A stretch of DNA of 29,586 bases, from positions 1 through 29,586 of the IMG/VR virus record IMGVR_UViG_3300026293_000038; one strand, 5' to 3'. Positions 21,773 to 29,586 of this stretch are shown here, piece after piece. Origin of the DNA: a virus. A program made the position numbers and the translations under genes. Numbering within the stretch: position 1 is the stretch's first letter; each line of letters starts with the position of its first letter. The notes beneath the pieces are model-generated. The model was not told the DNA's origin, searched no databases, and was given only the letters and a program-made list of their open reading frames with translations.

Positions 21773-22219
21773 ATGAAGCTTCTCAGGGCGCGCATCGAGC
21801 CGCGCTGGTTCGATTATGCGGACGGTGTCGCTTTCGCCGTCCGTCCGTTCCCGACGTCGAAGTCCGCGTTTTCATGGTCCGGAATGCTCGACGTCGCCGA
21901 GACGGCCAAGAGAAAGTTCGTCTGGTGTCTTGTCGACTGGCGCGGGATCGAGGATGCGGACGGAAAGCCGCTCAAGTGCACGGACGAACTGAAGGCGGAC
22001 ATTTTCGATTATCCGGCCCTTTACGGGTTTCCGGTCGAAGCAATCGCCTTCATACAGGACCGTATCGAGGATCTCAGGCGCGGGATCGAGGACCAGGAAA
22101 AAAACTTGTCAGGCTCGCAGAGTGGTTCCGCGCAGGGACCGCCTGCGAGGACTGCAGGGCTTTCTGGAGTCGCAGGGGCCGAGAGCCTAAGTGCTCCGGA
22201 TGCGACCGAAGCCGGCTGA
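21773..22219 (+). CDS. Tail assembly chaperone, short form (gpG-like)
   Basis: A 148-residue zero-frame product. Residues 1-110 are a structured domain (FAVRPFPTSKSAFSWSGM ... ALYGFPVEAIAFIQDRIEDLRRGIEDQEK). After the slippery site the zero frame gives a Gly/Ser/Ala-rich tail (SGSQSGSAQGPPARTAGLSG) that looks unstructured. It lies between tail tube and tape measure, as lambda G does, and should keep the tape measure soluble. Confidence 0.8.
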   Translation: MKLLRARIEPRWFDYADGVAFAVRPFPTSKSAFSWSGMLDVAETAKRKFVWCLVDWRGIEDADGKPLKCTDELKADIFDYPALYGFPVEAIAFIQDRIEDLRRGIEDQEKNLSGSQSGSAQGPPARTAGLSGVAGAESLSAPDATEAG

Positions 22220-22440
22220 ACGCCCTGTTTGCGGAAGAACCGTGGCAGGAATTCTGCGAACTCCTCGCTTACGTGCTTCCGGGGGCCTTCGGCCCTGACA
22301 TGAGTTTGCAGTATGGAAACGTTATGACGGTACTGGACCTTTACGGCTTTTGCGGAGAGGAAAAGCTCACGGCCCTCTGGATGCTGAACGTCTGGCTTTC
22401 GGCGTACCGGGGCCTGGAGCTAAAAGAAACGAGGCGATAG
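21773..22440 (+). CDS. Tail assembly chaperone, frameshifted long form (gpGT-like)
   Basis: A -1 shift at 22099-22105 joins residues 1-111 to a 111-residue C-terminal domain (LVRLAEWFRAGTACEDCRAFW ... ELLAYVLPGAFGPDM ... LWMLNVWLSAYRGLELKETRR), giving about 222 residues. This T domain has no start of its own where the coding potential begins. It includes a CEDC/CSGC zinc-like cluster. In lambda, gpGT binds tail tube and tape measure, while gpG alone coats the tape measure. Confidence 0.75.
22097..22149 (+). promoter_or_regulatory. Programmed -1 ribosomal frameshift signal
   Basis: Zero-frame codons GAA AAA AAC hold the slippery heptamer A-AAA-AAC at 22099-22105. Eight bases later a strong hairpin begins: CTCGCAG (22114-22120) pairs with CTGCGAG (22143-22149). 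A further 8 bp (GTGGTTCC with GGGACCGC) pair inside it around a 5-base loop. The T-like frame is exactly -1. Confidence 0.8.
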
Positions 22441-22444
22441 ACGC

Positions 22445-25400
22445 GTGGCAGACAAATCCATCCGCCTGCAACTTGTCGCGACCGCCACGGGTCTGAAGGT
22501 CCTTGACGAGGCGGGCAAACAGGTTTCAAAGATATCTCTTGCCTCCAAGACTGCGTCCCAAAGCATTGCCGCTTTTTCAACCAGTCTTGCCGGCCTTACT
22601 TCGGTCCTCGGTACGCTCGCCGGCGGTGCGGTCTCGTTTTATACCCTCCAGAAGGCCGTGACCGGATTCATTGCGGACGCGGACAAAGTCAGGGACCTGT
22701 CCAGACGGATCGGGGAGACGACCGAATTCTTGTCAGAGATGGGTCATGTCGCAGAGCTGGCCGGAACCGGAAATGAAGCGTTCATAAGCTCCATCGAAAA
22801 GCTCAAGCGTGGCCTGGGGGACGCCGCCCGCGGGACGGGCGAGGCAAAAAAAGCGCTCGAGGAACTCGGGCTCTACCAGGACGTCGTCAACGGAAAATAC
22901 AGGACCGCCGAGGAAATCCTACCGGTCATTTCGGACCGACTGCTCTCCGTCGGAGACTCCGCGAAGCAGGCCTCGCTTGCGGCCGACCTTTTCGGGCGCG
23001 GATTCGGACCGATGATGAACATGCTGAAGCTCGGCTCGCAGGAGATGGAAAATCAGCGCGAGCAGGCCAGACGCCTCGGTGCGACGATAACTTTGGAAAT
23101 GGCCGACAAGGCCGACGTGGCTGCGGACGCGATGGAAAACCTCAAGGCCGCAATCAGGGGCTTTAGGAACGTCATGGTGGCGGAGCTCGTGCCGTATCTT
23201 ACGGCCGGCATGAACAGCATAATCGAAAAATTCGTTGAGCTTAGAGAAACGGGAAAGCTCGACGAATGGGCCGACAGGATTGGGACAGCCTTTACCTATG
23301 CGGCAAAAACGGCCGGGTTTTTCGCGGAGACCCTGGAAAAGGTCGCCACCTTCCATGATCAGTTCTGGAGCATGATGCCCGAGGCCCTGGGCGGAGGTAA
23401 AAGCCGCATAAGCATGCTCGAGGACGAGCTCGGCAAATACGAGGACCTGGTAAGTGAGCAGGAAAGGCTCGTCCAGCGCAGAAAATACCTGGAGGGGCTC
23501 AGAGCGGAAAACCTCCAGGGGCCGGCCTGGCAGCGCGAATACGAGGAGAACGCGAGAGCGATCGAAGCCAACCGGCGCCGGATGGAAATCGTCAAGGCGG
23601 GTATAGAACAGCTGGAAAAGGGTCTTCCGAAATTTGAAATGCCCAAGGCGCCGGAAAAACCCGTCATAAGCGGTGATCTTTGGATACCTGGTCCGATGGC
23701 TTCCCCGGTGGAGGAAAAGGCGGCGCAGGCCAAAGAAACAGTTTCCGCGCTGAGACCGATCGAGGAGGAATGGCTGGAACTGAAGCAGGAATATGCTGCG
23801 GAAGCGTATAAGACCGAACAGGACCTGCAGCTCAAAATTATCGGTCTTTCCCAGGGGGAATACACCCAAAAACAGGCCGCGCTTCAGCAGTGGTTCGAGG
23901 AAACGAAAGGTCTTTACGATGCGATCGGGGCCGACACGTCAACGCTTTACGAGTACATGGGGCTTATGAGCCGGCAGTATGCGGAGGAGGAGCGTGAGCG
24001 GCAGCTCCAGAGCAAAATGAACACCGAGGAATGGCTTGCCTGGCATCTCGAGAAAATGCAGGAGCATGGGTCGACCCTGCGGGAAATCTCCCGCGAAACG
24101 TGGGAGTGGCAGAAAAAATTCACGGATGACGCGTTTCTCGGAATGTCCATAGGCGCCCAGGAGTTCGCGGATGATCTCGGTACGCAGACCGAAAGATGGG
24201 CCGAAATCACGAGAAGCGCCGCACAGTCCATGACGAACGGGATATCGAGCTTTTTCGACAGCCTGATCACGGACATCGACAACGCCGGCGAGGCCTTCAC
24301 GAGCATGGTGACCGGCATGCTGCAGGACATGGCACGGCTCGTCATGCAGAAGGCAGTGATCGAGCCGCTGGTAGGCTCCCTGCTCGGATCCATATTCGGA
24401 GGCGCGTTAGCACATCAGGGCGGATACGTCGGGCATGACGGTGTCGTTCCAACCTATCACGCCGGGGGCGCGGTGAGACGGACAGGTCTCGCTCTACTGG
24501 AGCAGGGGGAGATCGTCCTGCCCCGTAGGTTCCATTCCGGGGGCAGCCTGGACTTTCTGCAGGATCGGCCCGGTTCGCTCGCCTCCCTGCCCAAGGGTCC
24601 AGGGGCTGCGTTTTCCATCGCGGGCAGCGCCGCATCCGTCAGTGGCGTTTCCGGGTCGCTCGACTGGTGGGACCTTCCGGCCGTACCCGAAAACGTAAAG
24701 GCCCTGTTCGAACTCTTCGGGTACTCGGTTTCGAACAGGCAGATGGGCATTCCCTACTACTGGTACGAAGGAACCGGAGGAGGAGCGCGCGCGGAGGCCG
24801 AGTTCGCAAAGACACTTTTCGGTCCCGAAGCGGACGCTTCCTTGATCAAGTCCCTGGAACAGGTCTTTTCAGGTGGGTTCGCGGCCCAGTACGAAGCCAT
24901 CAAAGCGGCGATCGCGCGGGGCGAAATGAGCGCCACAAAAGGGGCGATACCTGTGACTGCGGCGGGACTCGCTCAGGCCGGATCCGGTCTCAGCCTGCTT
25001 TACGCCTTCAAGGAATTCGCCCCGGGCAGCCCGCACTTGAAGCGTGAACCGTGGGCAGTGGAAATAACCGACGAGGATCTGGAGCAGGCCGCGAAGGATT
25101 ACGCCAAATGGATCGAAGCCTACATGCTGGCCTCCCTGGGGTTCGGCGAGGTGCAACACGCCGGAGGCGAAATCGAACGCATGCATCGCGGAGCATCGCC
25201 GGTCCTGAAATCTCTTGCCTCCGACGAGGTGCCTGCGATCCTGCAGACGGGCGAGGTCGTCCTCTCGAGGCGCATGGTCAGGGACAACAAGGCAATCGTG
25301 GAAGCCATTCTCAAGGGGGCCAAGTATTTTCACGCGGGCGGGTCCGTGGGCGGTTCGGAAGGCGGGCGCGTTTCGGTCAGTCCGAAATTCAACGTCTCGA

Positions 25401-25549
25401 TCAACGTGCAACAAAATGCCAGGTTCCCGGTGTCCGTGCGGGCGGGACCTACGATCGTGGACGAAAGCGGCATGATCGTGAACCTGCTGATCGAGGAGCT
25501 CACGAACAACCCTAATGTCCGCGCCGCACTCGGAGGAATGTTCGGATGA
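22445..25549 (+). CDS. Tail tape measure protein
   Basis: A 1034-residue protein from GTG 22445. The N-terminus has a hydrophobic, Ala/Ser-rich segment (SIAAFSTSLAGLTSVLGTLAGGAVSFY). Long charged helices fill residues 230-620. A hydrophobic region lies near 640-660 (LVGSLLGSIFGGALAHQGG). Two copies of the tape-measure motif follow: YHAGGAVRRTGLALLEQGEIVLPRR, and later VPAILQTGEVVLSRRMVR with FHAGG. Length implies a tail of roughly 150 nm if about 0.15 nm per residue applies. Confidence 0.92.
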   Translation: MADKSIRLQLVATATGLKVLDEAGKQVSKISLASKTASQSIAAFSTSLAGLTSVLGTLAGGAVSFYTLQKAVTGFIADADKVRDLSRRIGETTEFLSEMGHVAELAGTGNEAFISSIEKLKRGLGDAARGTGEAKKALEELGLYQDVVNGKYRTAEEILPVISDRLLSVGDSAKQASLAADLFGRGFGPMMNMLKLGSQEMENQREQARRLGATITLEMADKADVAADAMENLKAAIRGFRNVMVAELVPYLTAGMNSIIEKFVELRETGKLDEWADRIGTAFTYAAKTAGFFAETLEKVATFHDQFWSMMPEALGGGKSRISMLEDELGKYEDLVSEQERLVQRRKYLEGLRAENLQGPAWQREYEENARAIEANRRRMEIVKAGIEQLEKGLPKFEMPKAPEKPVISGDLWIPGPMASPVEEKAAQAKETVSALRPIEEEWLELKQEYAAEAYKTEQDLQLKIIGLSQGEYTQKQAALQQWFEETKGLYDAIGADTSTLYEYMGLMSRQYAEEERERQLQSKMNTEEWLAWHLEKMQEHGSTLREISRETWEWQKKFTDDAFLGMSIGAQEFADDLGTQTERWAEITRSAAQSMTNGISSFFDSLITDIDNAGEAFTSMVTGMLQDMARLVMQKAVIEPLVGSLLGSIFGGALAHQGGYVGHDGVVPTYHAGGAVRRTGLALLEQGEIVLPRRFHSGGSLDFLQDRPGSLASLPKGPGAAFSIAGSAASVSGVSGSLDWWDLPAVPENVKALFELFGYSVSNRQMGIPYYWYEGTGGGARAEAEFAKTLFGPEADASLIKSLEQVFSGGFAAQYEAIKAAIARGEMSATKGAIPVTAAGLAQAGSGLSLLYAFKEFAPGSPHLKREPWAVEITDEDLEQAAKDYAKWIEAYMLASLGFGEVQHAGGEIERMHRGASPVLKSLASDEVPAILQTGEVVLSRRMVRDNKAIVEAILKGAKYFHAGGSVGGSEGGRVSVSPKFNVSINVQQNARFPVSVRAGPTIVDESGMIVNLLIEELTNNPNVRAALGGMFG

Positions 25550-25893
25550 GCGGGTCATGGCCGGCGTCGCTTCCCATCCCGCAGCACGTATTCAGGGAGG
25601 ATTTTCGGTTCGAAACCGTAAGGACCCCCTTCGAGGCCGGCTACGTGCAGACCTTCGCGCGATGGACGATCGGGAAAAAGACGTTCAGCCTGCAGTGGAA
25701 CGTGATGTTTGACGATGATTTCCGGACGCTGCGCACTTTCATGACGGCACAGCGAGCCGGAGCCGGCAGTTTCAACTGGACGCATCCGGTCGACGGGACC
25801 GTACATACCGTAAGGTTTGCAGACGATTCTCTTTCCTGGGAATTGGTCGGCCCGGGCAAGCGGCGCGTGGCCGTCACGCTGGAAGAGGTCTGA
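25546..25893 (+). CDS. Minor tail protein M-like
   Basis: A 115-residue beta-rich protein overlapping the tape measure stop (ATGA). RFETVRTPFEAGYVQTFARW and FDDDFRTLRTFMTAQRAGAGSFNWTHPVDGTVHTVRF fit the gpM family of distal tail proteins, which follow the tape measure in lambda order (H-M-L). Confidence 0.75.
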   Translation: MSGSWPASLPIPQHVFREDFRFETVRTPFEAGYVQTFARWTIGKKTFSLQWNVMFDDDFRTLRTFMTAQRAGAGSFNWTHPVDGTVHTVRFADDSLSWELVGPGKRRVAVTLEEV

Positions 25894-25896
25894 TCG

Positions 25897-26727
25897 ATGG
25901 GCAGGACACTTACGGCAACCCAGATCGCAGCCAAGAACTCCCTAGCGGATGCCGGGTCTTGGATCATTCTGTGCGAAATATCAGTGACCAGAATCAAGAA
26001 ACTCAACTTTGACGGACAGACCTCCAATTTCATCCTGGGGGACATAGTACGCGGCGGGACGTCACGGGCCTTCGGCAGGGTCATCGGCATGTCCGACTTG
26101 GGCAGCTACGGCGCGCTGACCCTGTGGGACGTGCGCGGCGCGTTCGTCGATGACGAGACCTTGACCGGAGACGGCGGGGGCACGGCCTACGTGAACGGGA
26201 CCCTGTCAAACGACGACCGCACGCTCAGGTACGCGTGCTCAAAAGAGGACATCGTCTGGAACGGCCAGACCTGGACGCGGACGGCCATGCAGATCGACAC
26301 GGTCTCCAAAACCCTCACGGGCAAGCATGCTGAGGCGGCGCTGCTCGTTTTCAACGACGAGACGTTGTGCGCATATGTCGAGAACTGCCTCGGTCTGGAG
26401 GGAGAACGGATTACGCTCAGGCTCGTTTACTCCGGCAACCTGGCCGAAAGCGCCGCCTGTGCGGACACCTTTACGATCGTCGGGACCACGCTGCCCTCGC
26501 GGGAATGGGTGCAGTTCCTGCTGGGCATGGACAGGCCCCTGGCGACGGCTTTTCCGGCGATGCGCTACGACTACGGAAACTGCCGTCACAAGTTCAAGGA
26601 CCCGTCGAGCTGCCAGTATGCGGGCGCGACGACGACCTGTGACAGAAAACTTTCCACCTGCGCTGGCCTTTCCAACGAGGCGCACTACGGGAGTTTTCCG
26701 GGAATTCCGGGAGGGATTTTCGAGTAA
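25897..26727 (+). CDS. Minor tail protein L-like with Fe-S-type Cys and an inserted module
   Basis: A 276-residue tail-tip protein. The family core starts at residues 1-31 (SWIILCEISV) and resumes near 108 (RTLRYACSKEDIVWNGQTW). Residues 32-103 are an insertion with the pattern F-x-x-G-(D/E) followed by TS and later GAFVDDETLTGDGGGTAYV, absent from a minimal gpL as I know it. The C-terminus has Cys229, 239, 248 and 255. Lambda gpL uses four C-terminal Cys to bind an iron-sulphur cluster. It starts 4 bases after the M-like gene and overlaps the gpJ-like start (TAATG). Confidence 0.8.
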   Translation: MGRTLTATQIAAKNSLADAGSWIILCEISVTRIKKLNFDGQTSNFILGDIVRGGTSRAFGRVIGMSDLGSYGALTLWDVRGAFVDDETLTGDGGGTAYVNGTLSNDDRTLRYACSKEDIVWNGQTWTRTAMQIDTVSKTLTGKHAEAALLVFNDETLCAYVENCLGLEGERITLRLVYSGNLAESAACADTFTIVGTTLPSREWVQFLLGMDRPLATAFPAMRYDYGNCRHKFKDPSSCQYAGATTTCDRKLSTCAGLSNEAHYGSFPGIPGGIFE

Positions 26728-29586
26728 TGATCAACCCCGCGACGATAGGTCTCGGATTTCTGTCCGGTATGATGAGCGGATTCGCCTCGGGCGGGACGGG
26801 AGTATACCGGATTTTCAGTCTACCGCCGCGGACATTTGCGTCATCGCTGCCTCCGATGGAGGATCGGATTCCGCAGATTTCCGGCACCAGCCGCAGATTG
26901 CAGTCGAGCCTCGCGTATGGTTTTTCGGGCCCGCGCAATTCGACTTCGGACGGCCTGGCGATTCCCGTACTCGGAGGCCGGTTCCGCACGGGCGCGCAGG
27001 TCATTAACTACTACATCGAGGCCGCGGACAAGCGTGAAATCCTCTACCTGCTTCTGGCGATAGCCGAGGGCCCGCTGGAAGCCGTCGTTTATGGGAACAC
27101 GGTTTCCAACATCTGGGTATCGAAAAACCGCAAACTTTCTGAAATCAAGGGCGCTGAGTTTCAGACGCGAGCCGGCACGCACGATCAGACCGCGATCGAT
27201 TGGTTCGGGGAGCTGCATCAGGTCCGGACCGTAGAGATAGATCTTACGCAGCCGACGAAACTCCTGCTGCATTTCGAGGAAAGTCCTTTCAGGGATTCGA
27301 GCATTTTCTCAAGGACCATCACCGCCAACGGAGTCACACGATCGAGCGCGCAAAGGAAGTTCGGAACATACTCCGGCCTTTTCGCCTCCTCGGATGTCTC
27401 CGATTCGTATTACCTGGACCTTACGGACGGCAGTGCGGACGAAAACGGCGCCTTCGATCTCGGGTCGGACGATTTTACGTTTGAAGTCTGGCTCAGGCCC
27501 GGCACGCTCACGGCCTTTAAAAAGTACGGTATCTGGAAATGGCAGAACGAGACGGACCGTTCCGGATATGGGCTGGAGTATTACCACATCAACGAAAGTC
27601 TTTCCCAGTTTTTGTTCCGATCGGAAGGTACTTCCGGAGGCGTCAAATACTTCGTTTTCGCCTACGGACACATGACCTCCGACAACTGGTATCACATCGC
27701 CCTCGTGCGATCGGGAAACAGATTTTACTTCTTTTTCAACGGAACGGACGAGGCCTTACCCTCCGTGGACGACCACTGGGAAGACCCTCTGGACAGACCG
27801 AGCAATCCGGGCGTCGTCCCGACTCTCGGCAAGGCCGTCAAGTTCGAGGGCGGGACATACGATTGGCGCGGGTACATGGACGAAATGAGATTTGTCAGGG
27901 GCCAGGCGATCTACACGTCCGATTTCACACCGCCCGACGCACCGTTCGAAGGATACGAGACGGACCTTATCTCCACGCGCGGGACCGCAGTCGACAAGCT
28001 CTCTCTGATCTTTGCCTTTCCGTACGGTCTTTACGCGGAGCAGGCCGACCAGTCGACCGGAGAAATTACCGTGGTCGGCAAGGACGTCGAAATCGATGTT
28101 TTGGTTTCAAGAGACGACTGGAGCGGGACCTATTACCAGTGGCTCGGGGACGTCCGCAGGATTTCGGCTTTCCGCAAGGGTATGTACCGCGCGCAAATAA
28201 CGCTGGAGTTCAACCTGATGACCTACACGACCGTGTCTGGCACGTTCCAGGCCGGCGAACAGATCACGGGCTCGACGAGCGGGGCGAAAGCGACCATCGC
28301 CGTCCGCCGTAGCTCGACCGCAATGTACGTCGTGAACGTGAACGGCACGTTCCAGGCCGGCGAACAGATCACGGGCTCGACGAGCGGGGCCACGGGCACG
28401 GTGTCTACGGTGCCGGCGCCGGACGCCAAAAGATGGCATGTGAAAGTCTATCGCAGAACGGACGACGATTACCGCTCGTCGAGCGTGAGCGCGTGCTCGC
28501 TCTATTTGGTGGACGAGATTTACAGAAAATCTTTGGCATATCCGAACGTCGCCCTGCTCGGGCTCAAGGTGCCTTATACGGACAAGGCCGCGGACCTCGA
28601 GGACGTGAGCGTGATCGCCGACCAGGGCGACGTCACGATCCCGCAATGGGCGATCGCCGGCGGAGGCACGCAAACCAGACCGTCGTCCAATCCTGCCTAC
28701 ATGCTGGTCCGGGTCCTGTGCAACTGTCTCGGCGTGGACATAGAACGGATCGACCGGGACAGCATCCTGGCATGGGCCGACTACTGCTCCGCCGCGGTCG
28801 GGTCCGTGGCGCGGGCCTCCTGGAACGGCATATTCGACACGCTCGGGACCGGGGACGACGCCGTCAACGCGATCCTCAAGGTCGGCCGCGCCTCGCTCGT
28901 AAAAAGCGACAAATACAGGGTCAAGGTGGAAACGGTCGTCCAGGAAAGCCAGTTCACGGGCCTGTTCACGGCCGGAAACATCGTCTCGGGTTCATACGAT
29001 TTCCAGTGGATACGTAAGAGCGACCATCCGCACGCGGTGACCGTGGAGTATTACGACGCCGCGGCCGAATACGAACGCAGGAGCGTCAGTTACCGCGGGC
29101 CCGAGTATGACCTCACGGACGAGCCGCTCAGAATCGAAAGGGATTTTCTCATCGGATGCACATCTCAGGATCAGGCCAGACGGTACGCGATCCTGCGCTG
29201 GCAGCTCGCAAACATGCCGAACTGCACATGCCAGTTCGAAACTTCGGTCCAGGGCATAAACTGCGAGCCCGGGGACGTGATTTGGGTACAGCCCATGCAC
29301 AGCCGGAGGACGTTCGGAGGTCTGGTCGTTTCCGGAACAACTACCTCGGTCACGCTAGACCAGCCCGTAAGGCTCGACTCGTCTGTCATCGGTGGCCTTG
29401 CGACTATTTGGGTGCGGCACGCGAACGGATCGATAGAACGCCGGACGATTTCAGGGCCGTTCGACACGGAAACGTCGACCCTTTCTGTCTCCTCCGCCTG
29501 GAGCAGCACGCCCGCCAGGCACGACCTTTACGGGATCGGCAGGTTCCACTCGAACGTCAATGCGATCGACGTCTGGCGCTGGCGGG
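26727..29586 (+). CDS. gpJ-like central tail tip protein, partial at right edge, with LamG insertion
   Basis: An open frame from ATG 26727 (overlapping the L stop) with no stop before the window end, so at least 953 residues. Residues 1-178 form the gpJ-type start (LAIPVLGGRFRTGAQVINYYIEAADKREILYLLLAIAEGP). Residues about 179-409 are a Laminin-G/ConA-like domain (LLLHFEESPF, DFTFEVWLRPGTL, WYHIALVRSGNRFYFFFNGT, WRGYMDEMRFVRG). The core resumes with VDKLSLIFAFPYGLYAEQADQSTGEI. Residues 500-565 are two GEQITGSTSGA modules. The core then continues (KRWHVKVYRRTDDDYRSSS, YPNVALLGLKV) with Ig-like tip domains. It should pierce or recognise the host surface, and the LamG-like part may bind glycans. 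Confidence 0.88.
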   Translation, partial: MINPATIGLGFLSGMMSGFASGGTGVYRIFSLPPRTFASSLPPMEDRIPQISGTSRRLQSSLAYGFSGPRNSTSDGLAIPVLGGRFRTGAQVINYYIEAADKREILYLLLAIAEGPLEAVVYGNTVSNIWVSKNRKLSEIKGAEFQTRAGTHDQTAIDWFGELHQVRTVEIDLTQPTKLLLHFEESPFRDSSIFSRTITANGVTRSSAQRKFGTYSGLFASSDVSDSYYLDLTDGSADENGAFDLGSDDFTFEVWLRPGTLTAFKKYGIWKWQNETDRSGYGLEYYHINESLSQFLFRSEGTSGGVKYFVFAYGHMTSDNWYHIALVRSGNRFYFFFNGTDEALPSVDDHWEDPLDRPSNPGVVPTLGKAVKFEGGTYDWRGYMDEMRFVRGQAIYTSDFTPPDAPFEGYETDLISTRGTAVDKLSLIFAFPYGLYAEQADQSTGEITVVGKDVEIDVLVSRDDWSGTYYQWLGDVRRISAFRKGMYRAQITLEFNLMTYTTVSGTFQAGEQITGSTSGAKATIAVRRSSTAMYVVNVNGTFQAGEQITGSTSGATGTVSTVPAPDAKRWHVKVYRRTDDDYRSSSVSACSLYLVDEIYRKSLAYPNVALLGLKVPYTDKAADLEDVSVIADQGDVTIPQWAIAGGGTQTRPSSNPAYMLVRVLCNCLGVDIERIDRDSILAWADYCSAAVGSVARASWNGIFDTLGTGDDAVNAILKVGRASLVKSDKYRVKVETVVQESQFTGLFTAGNIVSGSYDFQWIRKSDHPHAVTVEYYDAAAEYERRSVSYRGPEYDLTDEPLRIERDFLIGCTSQDQARRYAILRWQLANMPNCTCQFETSVQGINCEPGDVIWVQPMHSRRTFGGLVVSGTTTSVTLDQPVRLDSSVIGGLATIWVRHANGSIERRTISGPFDTETSTLSVSSAWSSTPARHDLYGIGRFHSNVNAIDVWRWR
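28239..28390 (+). repeat. Exact 47-bp in-frame repeat inside the gpJ-like gene
   Basis: Copies at 28239-28285 and 28344-28390 are identical and 105 bp (35 codons) apart. They encode GTFQAGEQITGSTSGA twice. Perfect identity suggests a recent duplication or ongoing recombination. Confidence 0.95.

Noticed and set aside
22919-23869. 316-codon minus-strand ORF within the tape measure
   Set aside because: Shadow of the tape measure gene; no start signal or domain.
27539-28312. 257-codon plus-strand ORF in the tail-tip region
   Set aside because: The gpJ-like frame runs unbroken through this region in another phase with clear domains; this frame is a shadow.

Overview
The window is most of the genome of a temperate, lambda-like siphovirus. 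Its left end carries the decayed remains of a HerA-NurA (helicase-nuclease) module. GC content is high, and genes sit head to tail with ATGA-type overlaps and strong AGGAGG-like ribosome sites. The encoded lipoprotein and the lambda-type tail tip suggest a Gram-negative host. The sequence alone does not identify the host; a Desulfobacterota-like proteobacterium is only a guess.

Layout. Positions 1-1903 (minus strand) hold broken nurA-like and herA-like genes, the first fused in frame to an XRE-type helix-turn-helix. Positions 1926-4806 are the lysogeny module: a leftward CI-like repressor, a divergent promoter-operator, a CII-like regulator, an excisionase-like gene and a tyrosine integrase. 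The integrase 3' end overlaps the attachment core, which is the 3' half of a tRNA-Pro(CGG). Paired 11-bp arm-type sites lie on both sides of the core, and phage genes lie on both sides too. This is therefore an attP-like arrangement, not a host-phage junction. Either the molecule is an unintegrated phage or the prophage sits at another site.

Positions 4892-12692 are the early region: a lipoprotein metallopeptidase, several tiny zinc-ribbon or membrane proteins, a recombination set (PD-(D/E)XK exonuclease, coiled-coil partner, RecT), a replication initiator gene containing what looks like the origin (iterons, AT-rich block, hairpins), a helicase-loader-like zinc protein, a RuvC-like resolvase, membrane proteins and a VRR-NUC-like protein lacking its key glutamate.

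Positions 12699-29586 are the late operon in lambda order: Nu1-like and GpA-like terminase, gpW-like connector, portal, HK97-type protease fused to scaffold, decoration protein, major capsid, connector and tail-completion proteins, tail tube, tail chaperone with a -1 frameshift signal, tape measure, gpM-like, gpL-like and a gpJ-like tip protein that runs off the right edge. The gpK and gpI genes are absent between gpL and gpJ. The gpJ-like protein carries a LamG/ConA-like insertion and duplicated adhesin-like modules. Lysis genes are not seen in the window.
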